From contig NZ_JAEPQA010000012.1 of assembly GCF_017640745.1 (NCBI RefSeq), positions 62,001-126,000 on the forward strand: a stretch of 64,000 nucleotides of DNA, given 5' to 3'. Numbering within the stretch: position 1 is the stretch's first letter; each line of letters opens with the position of its first letter. The notes below the pieces were generated by a model, which was not told the DNA's origin, made no database searches, and was given only the letters and a program-made list of their open reading frames with translations. A program made the translations under genes and the position numbers. The DNA comes from Nisaea sp. (GTDB lineage Bacteria > Pseudomonadota > Alphaproteobacteria > Thalassobaculales > Thalassobaculaceae). Below, one piece after another: positions 50,113 to 60,500 of this stretch.

Positions 50113-51429
50113 TCAGGTATCCCCCTCTTTGTCGCTGGCTTGCGCCGGTTTCTCGGCGGCGGTTGCCGCCGCGGCCTTCGGCTTGGCGGCGCTTTTCGCG
50201 GCCGGCTTGCGCGGGGCCTTCGGCTTGGCGGCGGGCTTGGCGGCCGGTTTGGCCGCGGATTTCGACGCTTCGACCGCGAGCACGGACGGGTGCACGACCT
50301 CGCCGTCCCGGGTGATCAGCGAGCCCTTCACGATCTCGTCCTCGAGATTGATCTTCAGGCTCTTGGCCTCGGCGTCATAGAGCGGCGTCAGGAAGTTCAG
50401 CACGTTCTTGGCATAGAGCGCGCTGGCGTCGACGGCGATACGGCTCGGCACGTTGGCATGCCCGACAATCGAGACGCCGTGTTTCTTCACCACCTTGCCG
50501 AATTCGGAAAGCGGGCTGTTGCCGCCCTGCTCGACGGCGAGATCGACGATCACCGAGCCCGGCTTCATGGTCTTCACCATGTCTTCCGACACCAGCACCG
50601 GGGCCGGCCGGCCGGGAATCAGCGCCGTGCAGATCACGACATCCTGCTTCTTCAGCGTTTCCGCGATCAGCTCCGCCTGCTTCTTCTTGTAGGCGTCGCT
50701 CATCTCCTTGGCGTAACCGCCGGCGGTTTCCGCTTCCTTGAATTCCTCGTCCTCGACCGCGACGAAGGTGCCGCCGAGGCTCTCGACCTGCTCTTTCGCG
50801 GCCGGACGCACGTCGGTCGCGGAGACCACCGCGCCGAGACGCTTGGCGGTGGCGATCGCCTGCAGGCCTGCGACGCCGGCGCCCATGACGAGGACGCGGG
50901 CCGGCGGCACGGTGCCGGCGGCGGTCATCATCATCGGGAAGGCGCGGCCGAACTCGTTGCAGGCATCCAGCACGGCCTTGTAGCCGGCAAGGTTGGCCTG
51001 GCTCGAGAGCACGTCCATGGACTGCGCGCGGGTGATCCGCGGCACAAGCTCAAGGGCGAAGGTGGTTATCTTCTTGGCCGCCAGCGCGTCGATCAGCGCG
51101 CGGTCCTTGTAGGGCTCCATCAGCGAGATCAGGGTCGCGCCGCTTTTCATAAGCGCGATCTCGTCCGCTTCCTTCTCGACTTCGGCGCCGGGGCCGATCG
51201 GCTTGCGGACCTTGAGCACGATATCGGCGCTGCCGAGTGCATCCTTCGCGGTCTTGACGATTTTCGCTCCCGCGGCCTCGTAGGCGGCGTCGGTATAGGC
51301 CGCCGTCAGACCGGCGCCGCTTTCGATCGCGACCTCGAGCCCCATGGAGACGAACTTCTTGACCGTGTCCGGAGATGCGGCAACCCGCGCCTCGTAAGGT
51401 CGCCGTTCCTTAGCGATGCCGATTTTCAT
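50113..51429 (-). CDS. pntAa: NAD(P) transhydrogenase alpha subunit part 1 with histone-H1-like tail
   Basis: 438 residues from the ATG at 51429 (GGGAGAG upstream). The NAD(H)-binding domain I is complete: KIGIAKERRPYEARVAA at the start, VLVMGAGVAGLQAIATAKRLGA near 170, SVLVSEDMVKTMKPGSVIVD-type blocks and GHANVPSRIA. Unusually, the last ~50 residues form a Lys/Ala/Pro-rich, H1-like tail with AAKP repeats, ending in an acidic DKEGDT. The core protein is about the usual ~385 residues, so the tail is an addition. First gene of the operon. Confidence 0.95.
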   Translation of the reverse strand: MKIGIAKERRPYEARVAASPDTVKKFVSMGLEVAIESGAGLTAAYTDAAYEAAGAKIVKTAKDALGSADIVLKVRKPIGPGAEVEKEADEIALMKSGATLISLMEPYKDRALIDALAAKKITTFALELVPRITRAQSMDVLSSQANLAGYKAVLDACNEFGRAFPMMMTAAGTVPPARVLVMGAGVAGLQAIATAKRLGAVVSATDVRPAAKEQVESLGGTFVAVEDEEFKEAETAGGYAKEMSDAYKKKQAELIAETLKKQDVVICTALIPGRPAPVLVSEDMVKTMKPGSVIVDLAVEQGGNSPLSEFGKVVKKHGVSIVGHANVPSRIAVDASALYAKNVLNFLTPLYDAEAKSLKINLEDEIVKGSLITRDGEVVHPSVLAVEASKSAAKPAAKPAAKPKAPRKPAAKSAAKPKAAAATAAEKPAQASDKEGDT

Positions 51430-51522
51430 TCGTTTCTCTCCCGTGCGTTCCGCGATCATATTCAAACTTGCGCAGACGTTGGCGAGATTGCCGCGCCGCA
51501 GCAACCATGGCAAGTGTCCGGC

Positions 51523-52197
51523 TTATCGTATGGTGGATTGACGTCGGTTGACTTCCGAGGCCGTCAAGTCCGCCGCGCGCCGCTCTTCAAGGATTCTGCG
51601 GGCTTTGCGGCATTCGGGGCTCATCAGAATGAGACCTTTTGCCTCGGTTTTGCGATAACCGTCGCAGGCCGCGTTAAGCCGGAGTTCGATCTCGCCCCAA
51701 TCCTGCTGGATGCGGATAGCCTCCGCCGCGTAGTAGCGGTCGCGCTCCGCCGCCGTCTGAAAACTGCTTTCCTGCAGGGTGATACGGACCCATTGCGGAA
51801 AAGCCGATCCACCGGTGACCTGTTTCGCGTCCTGATCCGGGCCAAAAGCCGGATCCACCATGCCGGGCATCGAAAAGCGCCTGACGATATCCGCCGCCGG
51901 ACGTGCTGGGACCGCTTTGCGGAGACGGAAAAAGCCGTCGGCAAAGCAATCGATTACTGGCTCCTTTCCGAATTGAGACAGTGCGACAAGGCGTGGTGTC
52001 GTCAGGGCGAGCGGCGTTGCGGAGCCCCCTGAGACCTTGCAGCGCAAGCCGGTCGGAACCGTGTCGATCAGCGTGAGGGCCTCGGCGGCTCTGCGTTCCG
52101 GGTTCGGCGGAAGTTTTCCGCTCGGCGGCGGATCGCTGCTGCAGGCCGCCAGCAATAAGGCGGCGAGGGCGACAAGGCGTTTTGCCGAAATCGTCAT
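51523..52197 (-). CDS. Putative lipoprotein of unknown function
   Basis: 224 residues. The signal peptide ends in a lipobox with Cys19 ([12 protein letters not shown]), giving a Ser/Asp-containing mature start followed by Pro-rich linker. The C-terminal half is helical and charged ([41 protein letters not shown]). Two internal cysteines near 54 and 84 and two late ones could form disulfides. Its start overlaps the end of dtd by four bases (ATGA), so the two are coupled. No family recognised. Confidence 0.75.
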   Translation of the reverse strand: MTISAKRLVALAALLLAACSSDPPPSGKLPPNPERRAAEALTLIDTVPTGLRCKVSGGSATPLALTTPRLVALSQFGKEPVIDCFADGFFRLRKAVPARPAADIVRRFSMPGMVDPAFGPDQDAKQVTGGSAFPQWVRITLQESSFQTAAERDRYYAAEAIRIQQDWGEIELRLNAACDGYRKTEAKGLILMSPECRKARRILEERRAADLTASEVNRRQSTIR

Positions 52198-52637
52198 GCC
52201 GCGCTGTCCAGCCAGATCGTGACGGGCCCGTCATTGATCAAAGACACCTTCATGTCGGCCGCGAAGCGCCCTTTGGCGATTGGCAGGCCGGCCGCCTCGA
52301 GCGTGGCGCCGAAATGGTCGACCAGCGGGTTCGCGATTTCCGGCGCGGCGGCGCCGATGAAGCTCGGCCGGTTGCCCTTGCGGGTATCGGCGGCGAGGGT
52401 GAATTGCGAGACGACGAGAACACCGCCGCCGATATCGGCGACGGACCGGTTCATCTTTCCGTCTTCGTCCTCGAAGATCCGCAACTTCGCGGTTTTCGCC
52501 GCCAGCTTTTCGGCTTCCGCCGTACCGTCGCCGTCGACGGCGCAGACAAGCGCCAGCAGGCCGCGGCCGATCTCGCCGACCACCTCTCCGTCGACCCGGA
52601 CGGCGGCTTCGCTCACTCTCTGCAGAAGTACGCGCAT
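52194..52637 (-). CDS. dtd: D-aminoacyl-tRNA deacylase
   Basis: 147 residues from the ATG at 52637; in-frame codons upstream belong to another frame's gene region. The diagnostic motifs [17 protein letters not shown] near 78 and the cross-subunit [10 protein letters not shown] near 135 are present. It removes D-amino acids wrongly attached to tRNA. Its stop overlaps the start of the downstream lipoprotein gene, and it lies 26 bases after an Lrp/AsnC-type regulator on the same strand. Confidence 0.95.
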   Translation of the reverse strand: MRVLLQRVSEAAVRVDGEVVGEIGRGLLALVCAVDGDGTAEAEKLAAKTAKLRIFEDEDGKMNRSVADIGGGVLVVSQFTLAADTRKGNRPSFIGAAAPEIANPLVDHFGATLEAAGLPIAKGRFAADMKVSLINDGPVTIWLDSAA

Positions 52638-52663
52638 GGGGTTCGCTCCCAGGCTGTCGGGCC

Positions 52664-53170
52664 TCAGTCCTCGCCGTCGTCCTCGTCGTCCTCGACATCG
52701 ATCTCGACCGGTACGCCCGGCAACTGCTTGCGGGTCCGGAAGGAGAGCGCGGTCTTGACGTGGGAGACGTTCGGCGCCGGTGTGAGGCGGGTGGTCAGGA
52801 ATTTCTGGAAGGTGTCCCAGTCCTTGGCGACCACCTTGAGCAGGAAGTCGGTTTCGCCGGACAGCATGTGGCATTCCCGGACCTCGGGCCAGTCCTCGAC
52901 CATTTCCTCGAAGGCGACGAGGTCGTCCTCGGCCTGGCTGTTGAGGCCGACAAAAGCGAAGATCGTCACCTTGTAGCCGAGCGCCTCGGGATTCACGTCG
53001 GCATGATAGCCGCGGATGAAGCCGGCCTCCTCGAGGGCGCGGACGCGCCGGAGGCAGGGCGGTGCCGAGATGCCGGCCCGGTTCGCAAGATCCACGTTGG
53101 TCATGCGCCCGTTGTCCTGCAGGTCGCGGAGAATGCGCCGATCGATACGGTCGAGCTTGACGCGCCGCAT
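52664..53170 (-). CDS. Lrp/AsnC-family transcriptional regulator
   Basis: 168 residues. HTH at about 5-55 ([30 protein letters not shown], read in short blocks), then the RAM/ligand-binding domain ([32 protein letters not shown]). It ends in a strongly acidic tail ([13 protein letters not shown]), about 15 residues beyond the usual end. Such regulators respond to amino acids. The upstream gap of 158 bases, divergent to the ELM1-like gene, is AT-richer and likely holds its promoter. The regulated genes are not evident. Confidence 0.93.
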   Translation of the reverse strand: MRRVKLDRIDRRILRDLQDNGRMTNVDLANRAGISAPPCLRRVRALEEAGFIRGYHADVNPEALGYKVTIFAFVGLNSQAEDDLVAFEEMVEDWPEVRECHMLSGETDFLLKVVAKDWDTFQKFLTTRLTPAPNVSHVKTALSFRTRKQLPGVPVEIDVEDDEDDGED

Positions 53171-53328
53171 GGTGGGTGACTCCCTGAGTTCGGAATGGCT
53201 GGACCGGCGGAGGGGGAATTTCCCTTGCCGGTTATTGCAGTGCAGGATAGAGCAGATACCAGGGTTTGCGCAAGATTATTACATCTCTTTGTCATTATCG
53301 TGCGCATATCTTTTGAGTGGAGCGGGAT

Positions 53329-54297
53329 ATGAGTCCGCTGGAAAAAATGTCGGTCTGGGTCGTCAGCGACGGCACGCGGGGCATGGAGGTGCAGTCCCTC
53401 GCCCTGGCACGCGCGCTCGGCGCCGACCCTGTCGTGAAACGGATCCGGCCGGCCCCCTGGCTCCGCGTCTTTCCCTCTCTCGGCGCCTGGAGCGCGGTGC
53501 CCCCCGCAGCGGGTGGCGACCCGCTTTCGCCGCCTTGGCCGGACCTTGTGATCGGCTGCGGCCGCCGAACGGCCGGCGCGGTATTGTCGGTCAGGGCGCG
53601 CTCCGGAGGGCGCAGCTTCGCCGTGCAGATCCAGGACCCGCGAATCGATCCCGGACTGTTCGATGCACTGGTGGTGCCGGAACACGACCCCGTGCGCGGC
53701 GACAACGTGATCCTCACCACAGGCTCGCTGAACGCGCTTGCCGTCACCGATCTGAAAGCCGAGACGGAACGGTTCGCGGCCCTGATCCGTCCGCTGCCGG
53801 GACCGCGCGTGCTCGTCGCGGTCGGCGGTCCGACCCGCAAACAGGAGGTTGACCCGGCGCTTGCCGACCGCTTCGTCGGGCATCTGGAGCAACTGGTCGA
53901 CAGCGGTTGCGGCTTGATGATGACCGCGTCCCGCCGGACGCCGGAAAGGCTCGCGCAGGCCCTGAAGGCGCTCGCCGACGCGGAACCCGCGGCGCTGCTC
54001 TGGGACGGAACGGGAGAGAATCCCTATTTCGGCTTTCTCAACGCCGCCGACGCGATCGTCGTGACCTCGGATTCGGTCAACATGACCTCGGAGGCCTGCT
54101 CCTCCGGCAAGGGAGTTTATGTCGCCGATCTGCTGATCCCTTCGGGACGGATCGGGACCTTCCAGAAGACCCTGAGGGAGCGCGGGCTGACACGCCCCTT
54201 CGCGGGACATGTCGAGCCGTTCCTCTATGAGCCGCTGCGCGATGCGGAAAAGGCCGCCGAAGCTTTGCGGCGCCTGCTGTCCCGGAGGAAGAGCTAG
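53329..54297 (+). CDS. ELM1-like (mitochondrial fission ELM1/DUF1022) family protein
   Basis: 322 residues from the ATG at 53329 with GGAGCGGG upstream; a GTG four codons earlier is possible. Blocks WVVSDGTRGMEVQSLALARALG at the start, PDLVIGCGRRTAG near 65, VQIQDPRI near 100, VAVGGPTRK near 165 and TSDSVNMTSEAC near 250 are characteristic. The family has a GT-B-like layout and in bacteria is usually near lipid A or envelope genes; activity is not established. It overlaps the convergent GNAT gene by four bases. Confidence 0.85.
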   Translation: MSPLEKMSVWVVSDGTRGMEVQSLALARALGADPVVKRIRPAPWLRVFPSLGAWSAVPPAAGGDPLSPPWPDLVIGCGRRTAGAVLSVRARSGGRSFAVQIQDPRIDPGLFDALVVPEHDPVRGDNVILTTGSLNALAVTDLKAETERFAALIRPLPGPRVLVAVGGPTRKQEVDPALADRFVGHLEQLVDSGCGLMMTASRRTPERLAQALKALADAEPAALLWDGTGENPYFGFLNAADAIVVTSDSVNMTSEACSSGKGVYVADLLIPSGRIGTFQKTLRERGLTRPFAGHVEPFLYEPLRDAEKAAEALRRLLSRRKS

Positions 54298-54773
54298 GCC
54301 GGAAGCTCGAACAATGCTTCGATCTTGCCGTCGCCGAACTTGCCGGTGCGAAACCCCATCGCCCGGTAGAACAGGAGCGCGTGCTTGTTGTCGCTGCGAA
54401 TAACGGCGCGTATCCGGCGGTAACCTTGGTGCCGGACGAATTCGATCATGCGTTCGAACAGGGCACTGCCGACACCGTCACGGAATGTTTCGAGCGAGAC
54501 GAAGGTGCTGATGTCGCATTGATTTTCATCGTCCGGATCGGGCAGGCAGTCCTGTACTCCGAGGAGCTTGCCCGACGCGCCGTTCCATGCGGAAAGATAG
54601 ACCGCCCGTTCGGGCAGCGTGCCGATGAAATGTTTCTGATCTGCGACGCTCATCGTTTCGGACATGCTTGTATAGGAGCGTGCGTCGATAATTCTGTTCA
54701 GGAGCAGGACGATCTCGCCCGCGTCGTCCTCTGCAACAGGGCGGATATAAAGGTCTGGTGACCTGTTGAGCAT
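54294..54773 (-). CDS. GNAT-family N-acetyltransferase
   Basis: 159 residues. The fold is recognisable from the acetyl-CoA loop region (VSLETFRDGVGSALFERMIEF, the R/Q-x-x-G-x-G/A motif in degenerate form) and the final block HALLFYRAMGFRTGKFG. The start is polar (IRPVAEDDAGEI), as usual for this family. The substrate cannot be inferred. It lies 3 bases downstream of the PAS-domain gene on the same strand and probably shares its mRNA. Confidence 0.87.
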   Translation of the reverse strand: MLNRSPDLYIRPVAEDDAGEIVLLLNRIIDARSYTSMSETMSVADQKHFIGTLPERAVYLSAWNGASGKLLGVQDCLPDPDDENQCDISTFVSLETFRDGVGSALFERMIEFVRHQGYRRIRAVIRSDNKHALLFYRAMGFRTGKFGDGKIEALFELPA

Positions 54774-54776
54774 TTT

Positions 54777-55298
54777 CTAGTGCCAGATTTTTTTCGGAAC
54801 CGCGATACCAAGTAAGGTATCGACAGTCATACGATCCTCCGCAAGCGGGAACAACCCGCGCCAGAGATCGACTTTTTCGATCCGCTCGTGCGGTACGGCT
54901 GCGTCCCAGAAAGTCGGTTCCGCTCCGGTGACTGTGATATCGAAGCTCTTGAGCATGAACGCCCGGTCGCTTTCCTTGAAGACTTCCGAGGCAAGCTTGC
55001 TGGTCGGATCCCGATTGACCACGGAAACGTTGCTGGTTCCCGCAAGCCGGTACCGGTAGTCGAGCCGGCCGCCCGGTTCCCTCAGAACCTCCATGATGAA
55101 GAGCCACGGAAGAATCGGCCTCGGGACGTCGAGAGGGGTGAAATCTGAACGGGCGGGGAGCGCGGGCGCGTCAACGAGGCCGCGCCAGAAGGTATGGGCT
55201 TGCCGGACGAGCGATTCGTCCGGCAATTTCTCAAGCGAGATGCGCTCGGCATAGAGGAAGGTGGATCTATTGAAGTCAAATGGCTCCGGACGGGCCAT
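54777..55298 (-). CDS. PAS-domain protein (PAS_5/DUF1488-type single domain)
   Basis: 173 residues. The pattern FWRGLVDAPALPARSDFTPLDVPR-like start followed by LPWLFIMEVLREP and YRYRLAGTSNVSV is that of the stand-alone PAS_5 (PF07310-type) proteins common in Rhodospirillales and other alphaproteobacteria; the PF number is from memory. No kinase or output domain is present. It probably senses a small ligand or redox state and acts on partners. It is followed by a GNAT gene 3 bases later. Confidence 0.8.
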   Translation of the reverse strand: MARPEPFDFNRSTFLYAERISLEKLPDESLVRQAHTFWRGLVDAPALPARSDFTPLDVPRPILPWLFIMEVLREPGGRLDYRYRLAGTSNVSVVNRDPTSKLASEVFKESDRAFMLKSFDITVTGAEPTFWDAAVPHERIEKVDLWRGLFPLAEDRMTVDTLLGIAVPKKIWH

Positions 55299-55400
55299 GA
55301 CTGCCCTCCTGTTGGCTTCAATTTGACATTTTATACAAATGTTAGTCGAAAACCTTCCGGAGTCGACTCATTTTAGTTGTGTCCCTGTGTCCGCCCGGCC

Positions 55401-56609
55401 TCAGACAGCGTCGAGCGCCTGCCTGAGATCGCCGATCAGATCGGACGCGCTTTCGATGCCGGCGGAGATCCGCACCAGTCCCTGACCGATTCCGAGCGCG
55501 GCCCGGTCCGCTTCCTCCATCGCCCTGTGAGTGGTGGTGAAGGGATGTGTGATCAGGCTCTTGGTGTCGCCGAGATTGTTCGAGATATCGACGATCTCCA
55601 GTCCGTTCAGCAGCTTGAAGGCCTCCTCCTTGCCGCCTTTAACGTCGAAGGAGACGAGGGTGCCGAAGTCGCTCATCTGGCGTGCGGCAAGGGCGTGCTG
55701 CGGGTGGGAGGCCAATCCCGGATAGATCACCCGGCCGATCTTGTCGTGACCCTCCAGGAATTCGGCGATCTTCTGTGCATTTTCGCACTGCCGCTGGACC
55801 CGGAGCTCTAGGGTCTCGAGACCTTTCAGCAGGACCCAGGCGTTGAACGGACTGAGACAGCCGCCGGTATGACGCATGAACGGCTCGAGATGGTCCTTGC
55901 GGAACGTGTTCGAGCAGAGCACCGCTCCGCCGAGGGTGCGGCCCTGGCCGTCGATATGCTTGGTGCCTGAATAGACCGAGACATCGGCGCCGAGCCGGAT
56001 CGGCTGCTGCAGGATCGGGGTCGAGAACACGTTGTCGATCACGACGCGCGCGCCGGCCTTGTGCGCGATTTCCACCACGGCCGGGATGTCGATGATCTCC
56101 AGCGTCGGGTTGGACGGGGTCTCGAAGAAGAAGACCTTCGTATTCGGCCGGACCGCGCCGCGCCACTGGTTGATGTCTGTGCCGTCGATCAGGGTCGCTT
56201 CGATGCCGAACTTCGGAAAGATCTTGGTCAGGATGTGATGGCAGGAGCCGAACAGGGCGCGCGCCGCCACCACATGGTCGCCGGTCTTCAGCTGGCAGAT
56301 CAGCGCCGCCCAGACCGCGGCCATGCCGCTCGCGGTGGCGAAACAGGTCTCCGCGTCCTCCAGCAGCGCCATCCGGTCCTCGAACATCTGGACCGTCGGG
56401 TTGCCGTAGCGGGAATACATGTAGCCGTCTTCCTCGCCGTTGAAACGGGCCTCGGCGGAGTCGGCGCTTTCGTAGACATAGCCCGAGGTGAGAAAGAGGG
56501 CCTCGGCGGTCTCGCCGAACTCGGAACGGCGGGTGCCGCCACGCACGAGGCGGGTCTCGAGGTCCCAGTCTGCGGCTTCGGTGAAGGCGGGGTTGATCTT
56601 GTCGCTCAT
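55401..56609 (-). CDS. metZ: O-succinylhomoserine sulfhydrylase
   Basis: 402 residues from the ATG at 56609. Cys/Met-metabolism PLP family: start TRLVRGGTRRSEFGETAEAL, YSRYGNPTVQMFEDRMALLE near 70, and the PLP lysine in VYSGTKHIDGQGR near 208. The pattern fits MetZ more than MetB or MetC. It makes homocysteine from O-succinylhomoserine and sulfide. A SAM-II-type riboswitch lies in its leader, consistent with feedback by S-adenosylmethionine. The GGAG ribosome site is about 8 bases upstream. Confidence 0.93.
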   Translation of the reverse strand: MSDKINPAFTEAADWDLETRLVRGGTRRSEFGETAEALFLTSGYVYESADSAEARFNGEEDGYMYSRYGNPTVQMFEDRMALLEDAETCFATASGMAAVWAALICQLKTGDHVVAARALFGSCHHILTKIFPKFGIEATLIDGTDINQWRGAVRPNTKVFFFETPSNPTLEIIDIPAVVEIAHKAGARVVIDNVFSTPILQQPIRLGADVSVYSGTKHIDGQGRTLGGAVLCSNTFRKDHLEPFMRHTGGCLSPFNAWVLLKGLETLELRVQRQCENAQKIAEFLEGHDKIGRVIYPGLASHPQHALAARQMSDFGTLVSFDVKGGKEEAFKLLNGLEIVDISNNLGDTKSLITHPFTTTHRAMEEADRAALGIGQGLVRISAGIESASDLIGDLRQALDAV

Positions 56610-56636
56610 AGTTCTGACTCCCAGGTCTCCTGCGGG

Positions 56637-56708
56637 CCCACGGGAGCATTCCCCGTGGCGCTTTAGCACTTGGTGACGCGGATGCAAGCTGCCCTCAAAT
56701 CCCGCGGG
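56637..56708 (-). promoter_or_regulatory. SAM-II (metA-type) riboswitch and following hairpin in the metZ leader
   Basis: Reading the minus strand: CGCGG pairs with the CCGCG that follows GATTTGAGGGC and GCTTGCAT (P1). The conserved GATTT, CTTGCA and the 3' GTGCTAAAGC block, which pseudoknots back, are in the right order for SAM-II (56659-56708). A second stem CCACGGG/CCCGTGG (56637-56657) stands between the aptamer and the ribosome site. SAM-II elements typically precede metZ, metA or metX in alphaproteobacteria. SAM binding is inferred. Confidence 0.85.
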
Positions 56709-56930
56709 TCCTGTTGGCCGGACCGGGCCGAAAACAAAAAATCCGTCGCGGCGGCGCCGGACGGATCGAAATCCCTCTTTAGCCGCATTTGTTAAGCGCC
56801 CGCAATCTGAGATCAAATCGGCGCTGTTCCCGAGACATAAGCTTGGGTGGGCCGGACTGTCAAGAAAAGCCGCGCAAACATTGCATGCGTGCAGGAATGA
56901 AGCGCGCAGGACCGTCAAAGGCGAAACGAA

Positions 56931-56955
56931 AGAGCCCGGGAATGGCCCGGGCTCT
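56931..56955 (-). terminator. Terminator downstream of greA
   Basis: AGAGCCCGGG and CCCGGGCTCT form a perfect 10-bp stem with a five-base loop. On the minus strand it is followed by TTTCGTTTCG. It lies 33 bases after the greA stop and before the metZ leader. Confidence 0.85.
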
Positions 56956-56987
56956 GTGGTATTCGTCCGGCGCGTTACGCGCGTTCG

Positions 56988-57461
56988 CTACATCACGGCG
57001 ATGCTGAGGATCTCGTAGCTCTTCGAACCGCGCGGCGTTGCCACCTCGACGCTGTCACCGACCTTCTTGCCGATCATCGCACGGGCGATCGGCGAGGAGG
57101 TCGAGATATAGCCCTTCGAGATGTCCGCCTCGTAAGGGCCGACGATGGTGAAGGTCTGTTCCTCGTCCGTGTCCTCGTCGGCCACCTCTACGACGGTGCC
57201 GAAAGTGACGGTCTTTCCGCCCAGTTTGGCCGTGTCGATGACCTCCGCACGGCTGGTCACGTCTTCCAGCTCGAGAATGCGGCCTTCGATGAAGCTCTGG
57301 CGCTCGCGCGCGGAATGATATTCGGCGTTCTCGGACAGATCGCCGTGCTCGCGCGCTTCGGAGATGGCCTTGATGATCTCAGGCCGTTCCACCGTCTTGA
57401 GCTGCTTCAGCTCAGCCTGGAGCTTTTCCAGCCCCTGCGCGGTCATCGGAACTTTTTCCAT
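56988..57461 (-). CDS. greA: Transcription elongation factor GreA
   Basis: 157 residues, the standard length. The N-terminal coiled-coil carries the catalytic tip with the acidic pair in [18 protein letters not shown] (near 38-55). The C-terminal FKBP-like domain ends [25 protein letters not shown]. It stimulates transcript cleavage by backtracked RNA polymerase. Third gene after carA-carB on the minus strand, 96 bases downstream of carB, a conserved order in alphaproteobacteria. A strong terminator follows. Confidence 0.98.
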   Translation of the reverse strand: MEKVPMTAQGLEKLQAELKQLKTVERPEIIKAISEAREHGDLSENAEYHSARERQSFIEGRILELEDVTSRAEVIDTAKLGGKTVTFGTVVEVADEDTDEEQTFTIVGPYEADISKGYISTSSPIARAMIGKKVGDSVEVATPRGSKSYEILSIAVM

Positions 57462-57557
57462 TAAACCGACCTCGGTTATTCACTCAATGCATTCAAAAAC
57501 AGGCGACCCGTCTCCTGAAAAAGAGTCACCGGTGGCGCCCGGTCCTACCGCCGGCCG

Positions 57558-60500
57558 TCAGAACGATCCGCTGAGATAGGATTGCAACGGTTCGACTTCA
57601 AGACGGCCTGCCCGCAGCGCTTTCATCGCTTGGACGGCGGCCCAGGCCCCTTCGACCGTCGTATAATAGGGAATATTGTGGGTCAGTGCGGTCTGACGCA
57701 AGCTGAAACTGTCCGAGATCGCCTGCGCGCCGCCGGTCGTGTTGAACACCAGATCGACATGTCCGGAGAGCATGTTGTCGACGATGTGCGGCCGCCCCTC
57801 GAGCACTTTCTTGGTCCGGTCGACCTTGAGGCCGGCCGCCTTGAGGGCGTTCGCGGTACCCTCCGTGGCGAGCAGCAGGTAGCCCATTTCGGCCAGTTCG
57901 CCCGCTAGTTTCACGATCTCTTCCTTGTCCTCGTCGCGTACCGAAACGAAGACCGTGCCGGAGGTCGGCAGATGCGTGTTGGCCGCCATCTGGCTCTTGG
58001 CGAAGGCGCGGCCGAAATCGCTGTCGATGCCCATGACCTCGCCGGTGGACTTCATTTCCGGGCCGAGGATGACGTCCACGCCGGGGAAGCGGTTGAACGG
58101 GAACACCGCTTCCTTCACCGCGACATGCTTCGGCATCTCGGTCGGCAGCGTGAAGTCCGCCAGTTTCTCGCCGGCCATCACGCGGCTCGCGATCTTGGCG
58201 ATCGGCACGCCGGTCGCCTTGGCGACGAAGGGCACGGTCCGGCTGGCACGCGGGTTCACCTCGAGGATGAAGACGGCGCCGTCCTTGACGGCGAACTGGG
58301 TATTCATCAGCCCGACGACCTTGAGGCCCTCGGCCAGCAGGGTCGTCTGGCGGCGGATTTCCTGGATCACGGTTTCCGGCAGGGTCTGCGGCGGCAGCGA
58401 GCAGGCGCTGTCGCCGGAATGAATCCCGGCTTCCTCGATATGCTCCATGATGCCGGCGATATAGACCTGTTTGCCGTCGGAAAGGCAGTCCACATCCACC
58501 TCGGTCGCACTCCGGAGGAAGCTGTCGATCAGCACCGGGTTCTTGCCCGATACTTTCACCGCTTGCTCCATGTAGCGCCGCAGTTGCGCCGGCTCATGCA
58601 CGATTTCCATTGCGCGGCCGCCGAGCACGTAGGACGGGCGGATGACGACCGGGTAGCCGATCTCGTGTGCGACCTTCTCGGCCTCCTCGAAGGAGAAGGC
58701 GGTGCCGTTCTTCGGCTGCCGAAGCCCGAGATCGTTCAGCAGCTTCTGGAAGCGCTTGCGGTCCTCGGCGAGGTCGATCGCGTCCGGCGAGGTGCCGAGG
58801 ATCGGGATGCCCGCGTCCTCGAGCGCCTGGGAGAGCTTCAGCGGGGTCTGTCCGCCGAGCTGGACGATGACGCCTTTCACCTTGCCCCTGGTCTGCTCCT
58901 TGCGGACCAGCTCGATCACGTCTTCCGCTGTCAGCGGCTCGAAATAGAGACGGTCGGAGGTATCGTAGTCGGTTGAGACGGTTTCCGGGTTGCAGTTGAC
59001 CATGATGGTCTCGTAGCCGGCCTCGGAAAGCGCGTAGGCGGCATGGACGCAGCAATAGTCGAACTCGATGCCCTGGCCGATCCGGTTCGGTCCGCCGCCG
59101 AGGATGACGACCTTCTCGGAATCCGTCGGATCGGACTCGCATTCCGGCGCGCCGTAGCCGTCGCTCTCGTAGCAGGAATACATATAAGGCGTTGCCGAGG
59201 GGAACTCGGCCGCGCAGGTGTCGATCCGCTTGTAGACCGGGCGGATGTCGAGCGCGTGCCGCGCCGCGGTCACTTCGTTCTCTTCCTTGCCGGTCAGTTC
59301 GCCGAGGCGGGCATCGGAGAAGCCCATCTTCTTCAGCCGGGCGAAATCCTTCGCCGCCGTCGGCAGGCCGTTTTTCCGAATCTCTTCTTCGACCGCGACG
59401 ATCTCGCGGACATGGCGCAGGAACCACGGGTCGAAATGGCTCGCATTGGCGATCTCCTCGAGGGAGAGCCCGACGCGGAAGGCCTGGGCGACGCGCAGCA
59501 GACGGTCCGGAGTCTGTTCGCTGAGAGCGGCCACGACACGCTCGCGGCTGACGCCCTCGCTGTCCACGCCCGGCAGCTCGACCTCGTTGAGGCCGGTCAG
59601 GCCGGTTTCCATGGAGCGCAGCGCCTTCTGCAGGCTCTCCGGGAAGCTGCGGCCGATGGACATCGCCTCGCCGACCGACTTCATCGCCGTGCTGAGCAGC
59701 GGGGTGGTGTTCGGGAACTTCTCGAAGGTGAAGCGCGGGATCTTGGTGACCACGTAATCGATGGTCGGCTCGAAGCTCGCCGGCGTCCGGCCTCCGGTGA
59801 TGTCGTTCTTCAACTCGTCGAGCGTGTAGCCGACCGCGAGCTTCGCCGCGATCTTGGCGATCGGGAAGCCGGTCGCCTTGGAAGCGAGCGCCGAGGAGCG
59901 GGAGACGCGCGGGTTCATCTCGATGACGATGAGACGGCCGTTCTCCGGATTGACCGCGAACTGTACGTTCGAGCCGCCGGTCTCGACGCCGATCTCGCGC
60001 AGCACGGCGATCGAGGCGTCGCGCATCCGCTGATATTCCTTGTCGGTCAGGGTCAGCGCCGGGGCGACGGTGATGCTGTCGCCGGTATGCACGCCCATCG
60101 GATCGACGTTCTCGATCGAGCAGATGATGATGCAGTTGTCCGCCTTGTCGCGGACGACCTCCATCTCGTACTCCTTCCAGCCGAGCACGCTTTCCTCGAC
60201 CAGAACGGATTTCACCGGCGATGCGCGCAGGCCGTTGCGGATGATCTGTTCGTATTCCTCGGCATTGTAGGCGATGCCGCCGCCCTCGCCGCCGAGGGTG
60301 AAGGAGGGCCGCATGATGGCCGGCAGGCCGACATGCTTCAGCGCGTCCATCGCCTCCTCGACGGAATGGACGAGGCTGGAGCGCGGCGAGTCGAGGCCGA
60401 TCTTGTCCATCGCATCGCGGAACAGCAGCCGGTCCTCGGCCTTCTCGATGGCTTCCAGCTTGGCGCCGATCAGCTCGACACCGTGCTCTTCGAGCGTGCC

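Noticed and set aside
10000-52637. A D-amino-acid pathway formed by the D-transaminase-like gene (10000), the D-aminoacylase-like gene (26689) and dtd (52194)
   Set aside because: The genes are far apart with unrelated neighbours and no shared regulatory motif was seen; a functional link is only thematic.
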